From: Macrobrachium rosenbergii
Lineage: Eukaryota; Arthropoda; Malacostraca; Decapoda; Palaemonidae
Assembly (NCBI RefSeq): GCF_040412425.1
Contig: NC_089749.1
Coordinates: forward strand, 9,501,162 to 9,565,161
Reading direction: 5' to 3'
Length of the DNA stretch: 64,000 nucleotides
Shown one piece after another: positions 14,401-27,400 of this stretch (position 1 is the stretch's first letter; each line of letters starts with the position of its first letter). The notes under the pieces are model-generated. The model was not told the DNA's origin and made no database searches. It saw only the letters and a list, made by a program, of their open reading frames with translations. Made by a program: the position numbers and the translations under genes.

Positions 14401-17400
14401 AGTGTTGCATATTTTTTCTCTGTTATGGTTGAGATTCAGAAAAGTAGTGTATTTGTGCATTAATATTTTGGTGGGAAAAACATATGGTTGCTAATGGATA
14501 AAATTAAGGGTATGGCGTACTGAAATTTACTTTTGAGATGGAATACAACATGTAACCAAGTACAAGTCATGCATTAAAATCAGTATACTATATTGTTATT
14601 GTTAAAGTGGATATTAGTGTTCTTAGTTTTATATGAAAAGTAGATTTCTGTACAACAAACAACCCTCTTATTTTACGTGAGTCCTAAGGCTAGTTCAATG
14701 TGGGTATTCAAGATGTGATTGCCTACTCAAAACAAGAGAAGCCATGATTCAAGTTGGGCAAGGGTTTACACTTACCCTAACCGTTTATTTCCAGCCTCAG
14801 TTAGAACACTAAAAAAAGTTTATTTGAATCTCTGATTATTGAAAATTGGGATGATTTCAATATAAATCAGTACAGTGAGAAATGGGACTCCAATAATGAT
14901 GCATTGTAAAGACTCATTGTACCTACATCAATAAGCTGATTATGTGCGAAGGTAGAACACTTGATGATGTCTGGCTTCTTTACACAAGGTCACCGTACCA
15001 TTTTTACCTTTTCTTTTGTAAGGAATACATTTAGTGGTAATTGCTTATGACTTAAACATAAACTAGCCTGCCATTAGTAATGATTTAAGGGTCACTGATG
15101 CCTGTTAACCCCCCCAAAAAAATCACACACGCAAAAACACTGTAAAACAGAAAACCTAAAGTTATCTAAGCAAAAGTTAGTGTTCTTCCCCAGAAACAAA
15201 CATGAAATAGTCACAACAATCAGGAAAGGAAAGGGATGAAAGAGTGAGGCCAAGAAATTAGGCAATCTTTGAAAATTAGTGTGAAAATGTTTGGTGATTT
15301 CTCTTGAACAGATTAATGTGTCCCATGGGAAGAGTCAGCATTTGTGTACAGGTAATCTCAGAAAGACTGTTTCCTGTGTTTGTAGAAGATGGAGTAAAGC
15401 ATATTTGGTCGTGGCCATTTTGACACATGTTGCTGTAAATATGAATATATTTTCATATTGCACCACTTCAAGAATTTTGTCGTTTTATATTCTCAGAAAA
15501 ACAATTTTATACATTTCAAAATTCAAGTTCAGCTTGTTTTCTGCCACTAACATTAAAGGAAACTTCCCCCCTCTGCCAACACACCAAGAAGCCAGTTCCT
15601 GAAATGTTCTTTTAATCGGGTCAAAATTGCAGGTCTTATGAAGAAAATTTCTAGAGCAAGTGTCCATGATTTTGTTGACCACTAAATTAGACTGATTATA
15701 AGTATACGGTGGGTTTATCTTGAAACACATAAACTTTCCTGAAGATTAAATAACCCCTTAATTTTATTCATAAATGATGTAATATCAATCTGGAAGTACA
15801 TTTTATGTTTTAATTCAGTGAAGCTGAAGGTTTTTAAATTTAAAGGGTTACTTTTATTTTTATATAATGAATTTCCTATCCTTTAAAGTAATCAGAAGTT
15901 GGGTAAACCTGCAATAAAAATTACAGTAAAATCATTTTAAACGGCAAATGCTAGGGTAGCATATAATTGGCACATTTCAGCCTGAGGAGAAAAGATGAGA
16001 AAATATTTCCAAAATTATAGATAGATAACACTTCAGTACAAATATGCATATATACTATTTTAATGTATGTGTTGTTAAAATTTTCAGAGATAGGAGCAGT
16101 CTGTCTGGTTTGAGCATTTTGGAAATGAGCTTGGCACTATGTATGTATGGCTATGTTAACACTGAGATTCTTCAGAGTATCTTCAATATTTCATTTCTCG
16201 ACAAGTTAGACGAAGAAATCTCTGCCTGCTATTCCAAGGTATTGTATGCATTTTTAATGTTTGCTTTGTTGGATAAACCTGAGTTTTATTTTTAAATAAG
16301 GTTTTATTACAAAAATGAAAAATTTGTGGCCTTTTGTAAATGAGGAAGAGACACTGGATTAAGTACTTTTATACTGTATTTAACTCCTTTAGGGTACTTA
16401 TCCATACCGAGTACGTCACACACTTATGGAGTTGAATCGTGCTGTTTGTATCGACCACCCAGAAGAAAAAATTCCGTGGTTTCACGAGAAGTACTGTAGA
16501 GAATTCTTAGAAACAGGTATGTTCGTGCTGCACTGTAACCAAAACAGCACTTTGGTATTCTTTCATGGGACTCAACATTATACAGGCAGTCCCCGGTTTA
16601 ATGACGGGGTTCCGCTCTTTGGCGCCAAGGTCGTAACCCGGTAAATCGCCGTAAGCCGAACATCGCTGAAAATCGTCAAAAATCATAAGAAAACCTTACT
16701 TTTAATGCTCTGCGCATTGAAAACGATGTAAACTGCATTATTATTGAGTTTTACATCAAAAACCTTCAAATTATGATTATTCTGCCATTTTGGGGCCATA
16801 TTTTCTTCCGGCCGGATCGGGCGTATTTAATGCCGGCCGTAACCCGAACATGCGCCGTGAAGCCAGGAAATAATTCTGATGAATATATTTGAAAAAGCCG
16901 CCGTGAACCTCGAACGCCGAAGCCGAACCGCCTGTGAAACCGGGACTGCCTGTAATTGATTTTCCTCTCTAACATATGGTTAATAATTTATGAGACAAGA
17001 TCACCCGCTATAGTTCCTTGAATTAGCCTGCTGTCCCACTGTGAGATGTTTGAATGGTGAGTGGGGAGAATCATCTTACAATTTTCTAAAACTTTCATAT
17101 ATGTGGATTCCATACATCTGCATTATATTTTGATATGTTAGGGTTATTAATCTTATTGCAGATGTAGATGACTGTGAATTCAGTTAGTTTCATCCTGTTA
17201 TCGGTTATATGCGGTTGTTGTCAGTACTATTTTTCATATGACTGTAACATATATGAACCATTTTTTGTTCTAACTTATAATTATAGAGGTAAACTTCGGT
17301 TGGCTTTACTTTAAAAACAAATTCCTTAAATACATATAACCGTAGTTAGGTTAAGTTTTTTTATATGAAATTGATTTTGCTGCAACTACAGATAAAAGCA

Positions 17401-20392
17401 TTTGCCTTACTGCTTAATACTCTGTTAGTGTATGCAGCTGTAACTCTGGAACGGGACAACAGGAATTGAATTTTCTTATTTATTTCAGTTGCTGTTCCTA
17501 ATAGCGTCTTCCATTCTGAAGTCCATCAAGCACTCTTTCAGTTAGTAGGAGGTCCAGAGGTGGTGAGAGCAAATGCTAAGACACCGTACTTTTATCTCCT
17601 AGGTAAGTTATTGTATTTGTACACAGTGAAGCTTTTACTTTAACTTTATACATATATTTTTTTTTAATTCAGGGACAGAACATTCAGAATATATAGAAAT
17701 GATGAGGATATATGATCGTGGAAGGTAGTGTGGACTTCCTGCCAGGCGTGGGGTTGAACTCCATTTCTCTCTTCTGCATGTTTAATTGTTTTTAATCTAA
17801 AGTTGTTCGCATTTCTTTACAGACATGATGTTTTCCTATCATTTTGAAGTTTGCCTTCAGCGTATAGGTCATCAGTGCAGCAGTGTCTTTGTGTCTTATG
17901 TGTAAATCTTGGTCAGAAATTCAACAAATTAATATTGATTATGGACAGTGAATCCAAAGTCATTTAGAGGAAGAAATGCCTAAGGGTGTTTACCATGTTT
18001 TTCATCAGGTGTGACAGATCATACCAAAGTTAGCAAGTGACTCACCAAAATCCAGAATTCAACAGTCCTACCCTGTGGTACTCTGATAACAGGACCAAAC
18101 TTTCAATAGCCATTTTATATAATTGCCTCCCCACTGAATAGATATTAGACTCTCATAATGCAATGTTTTGTTTATGTAAACCATTGCGTTATGCCAGTGT
18201 CAAACCTCTCTCTCCTACAGTTGAGTGCAGTACAACATGCATCATTCAAGAACAAAGTTTGAAACAGGAAGGATAAGGTATACGGTTGTAACTTCATTCA
18301 AAGGGCATCTTTCTTGTGAAAGTGTAAGACCTTAGTAAATTCTCAGTAGGCTTAAGTAAGGCATTAGTTCAGTTTCGATCATGAAACATGCTCAAGAAAT
18401 GTGTATATATTTTTGAATTTAGCATGGTATCCGACATTTACAAAATTTTTTTTAGAAATTCAGGTTAAAATCAGTGGTCTTAGAACAAATTATTAACTTG
18501 TGTAATTGAGGAATGCCTACTCTTGTCAAATGAAGGGTGTTATAAATTGTTCCTCTTGTGTCAAACTGCATATTTTTATTTTTGTTTTTCATGGGTTTTT
18601 CTTTTAAAATATTATCCATGAATCATTGCAATAACCTTTCCCTCCATTTCTTGGATTGGTGTTCATCACCGCTCATATTGCATATGTTGATGAGTGCAAG
18701 AAGGTATTTCATCCATTGACACTATTCTTTATTTTAATGAAGCAGATTAAAAGTGTATTGTATTGAGCTGACAATTCAGTTTCAGAGTAAAATCCCAAAA
18801 ATAAGAGAACTCATTGTATGACATTTTTCAGATTTTGAATTCCTGCTAGATGCAGAAAAGCTCCCTGTCCCTGTATCTGAGTACCATTCTGTTAGTAAGA
18901 CTACCGGATCTGCGAAGACCAGACGAATTGAAAGTAATCCAGGATATAGACGGTAAGAGGGTATTTTCTTGCCGTACATCTTCACATTGGTTGTTTCGTG
19001 TTTATTAATATATTTTTTAAGGGTACATGTAGCTTCTTTATGGAGGTTCTGGCATTAGTGGAGTGGTCTTCAAATACACACATCCTCTAACTTGGAGGTG
19101 TGTTGCAATTACTGATTAATGCTCACAGGATTTCATCATGTGTTTCAAAGTTTGGTAGAAGAACGTTATGTACACCACAATACTCACAGAGCTATGAGAT
19201 TAACAAAAGTTGTAGGTGAAATTGTGGGTAGGGGAGAAGTCATTCCTCTTGAAGACTATGGAAATACAGATAAATTTGTGTTGGCACGTTTGATATATTT
19301 TCCTTCGTTGTTTTACGGATATTGTTATGTTGCTATGAATTACCTCGTATACAGTTATTGTTATCAAGTTCAAGTTTTGAATAAACATGTGGCAAATCTC
19401 CTCGCTGCTGGGAGAAAGGGAGCTGGTGATTTTGGTTACGATATACAGTATGTACATACGCTACCGGGGTCTAAGCAATGTCAGGCAGGGCAGCCGATCG
19501 AGACTACGGTCTACCCCAAAGCCAAATCAAAGTCCTTCAAAAGAAGGCATTGTGCTTACCCCATACAAAAAATGGGAAAAAGCACATTAAAAGAAGAAGA
19601 AGAATTTACATTTTAGGCATATTAAGTAGGGCCTTTAAATTTTAGTATTGTTTTGCAAACTAATAGAATTTTATGTATATCATTACAATTTTCTTTGTAA
19701 CTCACAACCATATTATAGAAGGCTGATTTCTACCATGTGTTTATAGATTGCAGTAGTGCTTCAACTTAGCCTTTTTTTTTTATTGGCTACATTACTACGA
19801 TGCCTTTTTTCTATGATGCCTTTTTAGACATGATCTATTTTTAGATAAATCTTCCAGATTGAATGATGAGTGTAAATCACATTTTATTGCAGGGTAGAAA
19901 TTAAGTGGAGTAACTATTACCTTTGTGGTAAAGAAAATATTCAAGTACTGGCTGTATTATAAGTTTCTCTTACCAGGTTTATGTTTTTCATCAGAAGGCC
20001 AGACTCTCAAAGTATATAATTTAAGGGGCTACTGTATTGGATGTTAGCCATATAGAAGTTAGATAAAACAGCAGTTCATAATTAGGAACTTGCACAAGTG
20101 TTCCCACAATGTGTTCATTTATTATTGTAAGGATTATAGAACAATATACAATATGTGAAAAGTGCTGTATTATTGAGGTATTTCTTTTTACAGGATAGCT
20201 GTTCTACTGCGTAATGAAGGTTGCTACTGTGTTAATAGTCGTCAGTTAATGGGTAGGCATCAGATGGAATGCCGACACTTGGAGATTATGGGTTACGAAG
20301 TAGTCGAAATTCCACATTTTATGTGGTATTCAATGGCACATGCAACAGTTGAAGACAGACTGCAATATCTCAGAACACTTATTTATCCATAG
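11408..20392 (+). CDS. FAST kinase domain-containing protein (FASTKD family), RAP domain, 8 coding exons, 960 aa
   Basis: Exons 11408-13243, 13494-13679, 14240-14391, 16088-16238, 16393-16516, 17489-17602, 18832-18952 and 20194-20392 total 2883 nt, in phase, ending in TAG. The FASTKD family binds RNA in the mitochondrial matrix and controls mitochondrial mRNA processing and stability. The first 30 residues are rich in Arg and Ser and lack acidic residues, which fits a matrix-targeting presequence. Residues about 725-854 (exons 4-6) contain the FAST_2-type core, including VRHTLMELNRAV and IPWFHEKYC. Residues 895-960 form the RAP domain, with HLEIMGYEVVEIP and a closing RLQYLRTLIYP. Exon 1 alone encodes 612 residues. 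An AG directly precedes the ATG, so the 5' UTR is probably split. Human paralogues are about 550-850 aa, so this is long. The paralogue (FASTKD1, 2, 3, 5 or TBRG4-like) is not decided. Confidence 0.88.
13692..14033. mobile_element. pogo/Tigger-like MITE in FASTKD intron 2
   Basis: This 342-bp element has imperfect terminal inverted repeats of about 22 bp (outer part CAGGGAACCCCCCGTATTC; other end matching CAGCAAACCCCCCGTATTC). It is flanked by a TA duplication at 13690-13691 and 14034-14035. CAG termini and TA target duplication are typical of the Tc1/mariner-pogo/Tigger group. It has no transposase. It begins 12 bp after the exon 2 donor. Confidence 0.8.
16583..16952. mobile_element. pogo/Tigger-like MITE in FASTKD intron 5
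   Basis: This 370-bp element has terminal inverted repeats beginning CAGGCAGTCCCCGGTTT and ending with the complement of CAGGCAGTCCCGGTTTCAC. TA duplications flank it at 16581-16582 and 16953-16954. It is non-coding and GC-richer than the intron. It is a different family from the MITE at 13692, with the same termini logic. Confidence 0.82.
19390..19612 (+). mobile_element. SINE-like dispersed repeat in FASTKD intron 7
   Basis: The block contains GGTCTAAGCAATGTCAGGC, GGTCTACCCCAAAGCCAAA and ATGGGAAAAAGCACATTAAA, and ends in an (AGA)n tail. I recall this 3' end as a common decapod repeat with a GAA-type tail. The 5' boundary is uncertain. It creates a 165-codon open frame (19119-19616) that does not splice in phase with the gene. 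Confidence 0.6.
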
Positions 20393-20556
20393 ATTTTAAT
20401 AGCCTTCTTAAATTCATGTATAAAACTTATAAAAATTTACTAAAGTTCTTTGTAAGAGAAAAATGCCCCGGTGATTTAGAATATATTTTAAAATGAAGAT
20501 ACCAAAACTGACTTACGGAATCGAGTGGTTTGCGATGTTAGCAGTTTGATATTAAA

Positions 20557-20562
20557 AATAAA
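20557..20562 (+). other. AATAAA polyadenylation signal candidate, FASTKD gene
   Basis: This is the first canonical AATAAA after the stop codon, 165 bases downstream. It would give a short AT-rich 3' UTR. Other AATAAA hexamers follow (for example near 21304), so alternative ends are possible. Confidence 0.5.
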
Positions 20563-23500
20563 ACACTAGGACAAGATTTTGATGGGGTTTTTAATTGTAA
20601 AGTTGGTATTCCATGTTTTCTGTGTTGACTTTGTTATAAACAAATTGCATCAATCTCAGGTTTTAGTGTATAAGGGAATGCCGGTGGACTCTACAAATTC
20701 GGTAAGGTACCAAAGTACAGTATCTTCTTTTTTTGAAATTATACAAACCACCTCAAAATTGTATTGTTATAAAAGGAAGTAAACTGTACACATAAAAAAA
20801 TACTTCATGCTATAAAATCTGGGGCCATTTGAGGTATAATGCAATACTCAGAGAGGTAAGCTAAAATGGCAGTTTTTCGAATTCTGTAATCTTCCACTAG
20901 CAGTTGTATTTAGGAACATCCTTACAGTTTGTGGATTCTACCTGTGTTATGTGTCATCTGCTCCGTGCAGTAGCACAAAGTACTAGATATTCTCACGAAG
21001 TACAGAACAAGCCTTTGCCCAATTTGAGCCGGCTACATTGGTACTTAAAGGATTAGGCTCTAGCAAGGCAATGGTTTGTAATGATGGAACGTAAAAATTG
21101 TTGAAAAAATTCTATACTTTTTGGAGCATTATTGTCTCTTAAGTTATTTGATTGGCTTGTTTTAATTCATGTTGAATGTAAGTAAAATTTTTGTCTCAAA
21201 ATATTTTTTTAATTAAAATGTTAAAACATGCATTGTTTCTTATTGTAAATTACATTACAAGTTATGAAACCTCTTTTGCTGCTTTTACAGTCCATAAAAT
21301 CTTGAATAAAGAAATGTATGGTCAGGGACATACCCCTCTCTCTTTTGAATATCTTGAAAAACTGGTCGGTATATGTATTTTATCTGATGGCTAATCAAGT
21401 GGGGCATAAAAAGCAAGCTACTATGAATAATTTTTTTACAAGTTTGTTTTCTTGTTTTCTTGTATGTCAAATGTAAGTATACTACATGTTACGGTAGTTG
21501 CAAAGGTATTGCACTGCTTCTATAATCACTTTATACAATATTTACTCAATGTAGAAAAGTAAAAAGGGATAATTTTGAGAATAAGCTAGATATAAAGGTT
21601 GTGAAATGAATTGGCAAACAGGTTTCTAGGGTAAACATAAAAATCTCACTTACAAGGTTGAAAGAAGATAGGTGAGAGAAGACCATAAAGTAACGGAAAA
21701 ATATATGTAACACAAAATTGTACAAAAACAGTGGTGTGAATTACAGGAGAAGGGATGCTAGCATCTGCATTCACTTGGAACACAGTGACATTCAGCAATC
21801 TGATATGCTTAGTTTTGTTCTAGCAGAAATTGGCTATAATGCAGAACTACATAAGTTTGTAAAACATGAAGAACAGTATTTATAGCAACTTTGGGCCTCT
21901 GAAGTGCAAAGTTGAAATGCAGTGGACGAACTGCTCTAGCAACCAGAATCCAGACAAACTACCTTTCTCTTTTCTACAAAAATCTACAAATTTTATGGAA
22001 CACAAAATATTATAGTGTTCCATGTATTATTGATATTAATAATCTTGACATTCACATATGAATAAAATATAATTTAAACGAAACTGTGTTGTTACTGATC
22101 ATAAACAGAAATCATTTAAAGTTTATATCATATTAAGTTTTGGCAGTTTGATATTAATGTAAAAGGTAAAGTACAAATAAAATGAACCTGTCACTTGGCT
22201 AACATATGGGGGACATCATAATTATTAGGTTTTTACCTATAGCAACCACAGCCCTAAAATCAGAAGCCTCCATACATAATTGCATTTTACAGTTTCATGT
22301 TCTAAATGTTCCAGCCGTCCAGTATTTTATCTTGTTCTTTTCAGACTGTTTACCTAGGATGGATTCACATACCATAACATAACTCAGGCACTGCCTTCAG
22401 TCTGTGAAATTAAGAGTACTTAATATCACTTACAGTATACATGAACGATTCTTCACTACATGAGCATAAAACCTCACACAGGCCTAGGTTAGACAATACA
22501 ATTAAGTTTTTTTGGTATGTTTGGGTATGCCTTGTGGCAGTTTTTATGTATCTAGCATCTACAGAGGCTCTTAACACTTTTACAGCCTTCATCATGACAG
22601 GAAAATGTATTCGAGTCCATAGAGAAAGTTTAAGTTTGTAGCAGATATCTATGCAAGGTTAAGAGCGTGAAGCTTGATAAAATTTGGACCATATCACATT
22701 ACGCTCTGAGTACTTACATAGCAATTACGATTAAGTAACCATTTTCTTACAATGCCTACATAAAAAAGCTAAATGATGAACTGAAAATATAAGCCTTTAT
22801 TTCATATCGGAATAGGGTAATATACGCAACCCTATAGGCAATAATAATGGAACATTTCTGTTGTCATAACGAATGTTTGTTTACATTTCTCATCATAATA
22901 CCAAAGACAACCTTTCCTCAGGTCACAATATCTTGATCTCTTTATTTGCCTTGGTGTAACTCTTTGTAAGCCTCAGTATTGCCAAAGAATCCATTGGCGA
23001 AGGATCGGTGTTCTCACGCTGCATACTTTAAAATAGCAAACGGGAACAGGGAAGTGCCCTCACAACAGTGTGTTTTTCGTGCCTCGTTGTGACCGATTGC
23101 TCTCTTATTTTATAGAATTTAAGGACTGTAGGGAATCGACATGAAAGGACGGCACAAGTAAATAGGAGGTAAGTCCTGCCTAAGTTTCGTTTCTTGAATA
23201 ACTATGCAGGATTTGCATAAGGAACTAGGAAGGGTAGTTCTTTATCTAGACGTCTCTAAGCCATTACTGTCGACATTAAATGTAAAGCTAAGTGTTTACA
23301 CAGACTATTACTCGTAAAATGTAGGGATATTGTTTATGTATATACCGTAACAGTGTTCACATTAGCCTGTTTCATTTCACGATGAAGATAAAACTGTACT
23401 AGCTCACCGAGACATTGCTATAATGTACTGTACTTTCGTGCTAGAGATATAGTATTTCTGTGATCTTGCCATCATTCCCCATTTGTTTTACCTTAATGAG

Positions 23501-24007
23501 ACAAATGTTTTAGAATGAATTTACATAGTTCCCATCCAGACTGTTTAGGAAATATAGGCCTTAGCTACATATATAACCATAACTTTCGATCTTCACTAAA
23601 AACTAACACTGCTTTTCTGAATTGAAATGTAATTTATGTACTGATTACTGTTACTTCTAGCGTTACATTATAAATAGAACCATATAATTTTGATGATCCA
23701 TTTGTAGTATCAACTCAGTTGCATATTAGCAATGTTTTGCACGCGAACACGGAAAACAGCAAAATTATCATAAAACTCTTACTTTTAGAATTAGCGTGAA
23801 CGTTTGGTTTCAAATAAAACTTTCTTGTAGGAACACTTAGACATTATAATGATTTTAATTATCACTGTTTGTAATATGAATGTTACATGGACGCTTCTGA
23901 ATTTAAATAATGCACGAGATTACGTAAACTGTTTAACGAACAAATGAAGTTTGCTATTTTAGAAATTATAACTCTGCAGTTTTTTTATACATATTTCAAC
24001 ATTTGCC
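20563..24007. other. Intergenic sequence, no supported gene
   Basis: AT-rich sequence with only short chance frames. At about 23010-23168 a slightly less AT-rich stretch ends in GAGGTAAGTCC, which would be a good + strand splice donor. It could be an untranslated first exon, but nothing downstream confirms it. Confidence 0.35.
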
Positions 24008-24063
24008 TGTACACCATGACAAATATTGACGATGGTGTACACCATGACAAATATTGACGATGG
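24008..24063. repeat. 28-bp tandem duplication
   Basis: TGTACACCATGACAAATATT plus GACGATGG occurs twice, head to tail. Confidence 0.9.
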
Positions 24064-24202
24064 TAGAAATGAACATGTCTCAAATTAAGGCGGAAAAGTA
24101 AAAAGTAAACCAAACTGAATATTGAAAATAGAGTTTTGTTGTTTGTGATAAAACAAAAGACGACAGCTGGATCAGGCTTTTTTTTTTTGTTGATTGGTAT
24201 AG

Positions 24203-24426
24203 GACAAAGATATATGGTAAATGAAATGGAAGGATCTCTGAGTGTCTTCTATATGCAGAAACAAAAAAAAATCATAGGTTTAATACCAGTCGAAAAATCT
24301 TACAAGAATGTACACTTGAAAATAACTGACATAGGAACAGAAATTCCCAGATTTGAGTGTTCTGAAATTAAAGAAAGCCTAGAAACTTCTAGAAAACAAA
24401 CAGAGAATTCGTTTTCAAAATCAGAG
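24203..24426 (+). other. Possible orphan exon
   Basis: A poly-T tract and AG at 24201-24202 precede an open frame that runs to a donor-like CAGAG|GTAAAG at 24426. The frame includes ATG at 24214. The product is rich in Lys, Glu and Ser and I do not recognise it. No neighbouring exon was found, and AT-rich DNA gives such frames by chance. Confidence 0.15.
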
Positions 24427-24453
24427 GTAAAGAATACTTGTAAGCGCAAATGA

Positions 24454-27400
24454 AGTAAGACTTACTACAAGATTTCTTGCTTGTCAAATCATCTAACCTT
24501 AACACAAAAAATATTGAAGAGAATGATAATCATTAAAAAAACCTAGTGGAGAAGTCAATATATAATATTATATATACTCTGTCGGTGACCATACATCACG
24601 TAAAAAAAAACATTCACAAAGTTTAAAGGAGCTAGAATAAAAAAAAAAAAAGTGCAACTGACCATATATAGCAAGTTTAAGTTGAAATGTGGTCTGAAGA
24701 AAAATCAGTCAGTGAAGGGAAAACAACTGAAGTACTATAGCATATTGTAAACACTTAGACTATTATATTGCATTGAACGGAAACCTGGTTAAGTAGCGAT
24801 ATAAAGGATAAATAGAAAAAATAATAATTTTGACGCCAGTAAGTGTTACAGAGATATGAAAAAAAATCGGTATGGAATTGGTACTATTTCTACAGACAAC
24901 TAGAAAATGTTAACCTAATGAGTGAACGACTGTAGATATGAAGGTTTTGAATATTTAATAATATGTCTTTTAAAGCATCGTATTTATGAATTTAGAAGTA
25001 AAATATTCATGTCTTAGATTTATATATCACTTCAAGTGTAACTATAGGGCTAACAGGAGTATAGAAGGTTATGAATTAATGAAGCCAGGATGCAACGCAT
25101 ATATAAACAAGGTCTCTTAGTGCAAGCCATCCATACTATATATTCAATATGTTTCAGGGGAAGGGAGGGCGGGGAGTAAAAAATACAAAACTATTAGATA
25201 TTGAAAAAGAAACTGAAGACATGCGTACTAAAAAAAAAAAAACAGATATGGTTCACCTAGCTAAGTATTCCAGAAAAGTATAGACTATAACTAATAAATA
25301 GACCGACCGTCCCAGGAATTGAACGAGGGAACATTAATGTAAACATATTATATTTTCTATTCTCATGGGATTAAAATCAGAAAGGCTAAGTTTCCCATTT
25401 GTTCCAGTCATTCGGCGTCAAAATGTTATCTTACTGTTTAATTTCTGTGTAAATTTGAAAGAAGATAACCAACTGCATGGTGGGATTAAGACTAACATTG
25501 ATATTACTGTGGGATAATGAAGTCTGGATTTTCTTTTATTCTAGTTATGTATTGATGAGTGTAGCAGGTTTCTCATTGACGTTCTTAGATGGCAACTAAA
25601 AAAAAAACCATCGACAGTATTGCAAATTCTGCAAATTTGTCACTAAAATGACTTCAGGTAAAGTTTTTATTGACTAAATTAGCTACTTTTGCTCGAAATT
25701 ATATATAAATTTTTGTATTAGAAATGTTCAATATTTTTTACGGTTATCTAACTCTTATTTGTTTAAAAGATCATTGTGAATATTTATTAAATTATCAGGT
25801 TTTTTTGAAGAACGCTAATAAGGTTTTTTTTTTTTATAAAGTTTACAAGCATTTAATCTCAAGTCAAAGTCATAAATCGAACATTTCCTTTTCCAATCTT
25901 AAAAAAGCTGTGTTCAAAAGTGTTACTGATATATTTTACATTCGATTATATTAATTATATATTTAAAAAAAATTTGTATATGATAATTAAATGAACAAAA
26001 TAAGATTTAAAAAAATACAATTTTCGCTCATTTAATGAGATATAGTACGACAACTACATTCATGATCAATTCTAAGTTTCAACCGCAAACGAACAGATTT
26101 TTGAAGCATAGATGCAATAGAGCTGAAGTATGAAACTATGTCAGCTGGAATCGTGTGTTGCCATTTTGATATTCGTAGTAATCCGATCTTTCTCCCAGAT
26201 TATTTTACATACAAAATTGAAATGAGGTATAAAATTGAATTTAAATTGACATGAATAAATTAAGGTAACATGATGAAAATCCACCACGTAGTAATTTAAT
26301 CAATATCGTGAAACAATCTGCTGGCAGATTTTTTTTTTAGGAAAAACTTATTTGTCTTGTGAATCCTATTCTCCGATAGATTTAGCCTTAATCTATACCT
26401 AATATGTTTCTGATAATTATCACAAGCTTTATAATTTTTTCAGTTAAACTTTAAATAGCAAAATGTAATAGCGTAGTTACTAATTGAAATCTCCTATACC
26501 AGTTTTCTGTGGCTGTATGGCAGATAGACAAAGAAAACGTAAATATTCTTGACTTTTTGCTCAAATTAGGATATTATAATTGCCTATGACATTTTAAAAA
26601 TGTAGATTTTATAACCTGCTCTTCAGTCGTAACCCAAATTTTGAAAAACGGCCAATATTAAGTATCAGCATAATATAATATATTGTGCAATTAATTGTTT
26701 ATTTCGCGTATTTTTGATGCCAGAAATTAATCCAGGTATTCATGGCATTAACGTCTGTTTAAATAGAATATATATATCAAATGATTAAACCAACAGCTTC
26801 TAACTAAACCTTTATTACAAATGGAAATCACGTAAATATAAATTATTTTCAGTTATGTTTAGCTTTCCTTTCCTGTTATCTTTTGCTCTTTCCCATCAAG
26901 CTGTCTTTAATTATCCATTTGTCTGTCCGTAATTATCCATTTATCTGAAGATACAGTTCTTATAAGTGACATTAACATTTAAAAATAAAAAAATTAGAAT
27001 TGGGTAACAAATCCTGTTTTTGTTAAAGGATCATGGAATTAAGGTACCCTTGCTAGTCCTTCCTTTTCCAGCTACACTCATCAGTTATAGAATGGTTTAG
27101 TTTAGTTGCTTGTTGACCTTTGACCCCACCAAATGCGTGGCACACAGGACATACCCTTGCAGAATGGCCGGAGAATTTGGAAATCCGTATTGATGAAACT
27201 TAGCCTAAACTGCTGGCAACTGCAGTCGTCGTTCTTTACGTGCGCAGCGTTTTTGCGCTATCATATATTGCTGTGAAACGCCCCCATACCTTAGATACAT
27301 ATGAGTTTAAATCAGTTTTTGTAAGTGATTTTTATTATTTTCGTTAATGAGAAATTGATATAGAGGTTAGGATTAGCATGTTAATAGTGTTGACTTAGTT

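Noticed and set aside
19119..19616. 165-codon open frame as a FASTKD exon
   Set aside because: Its only acceptor does not match the phase left by exon 7, while exon 7 joins the RAP exon at 20194 exactly. Its second half is a SINE-like insertion.
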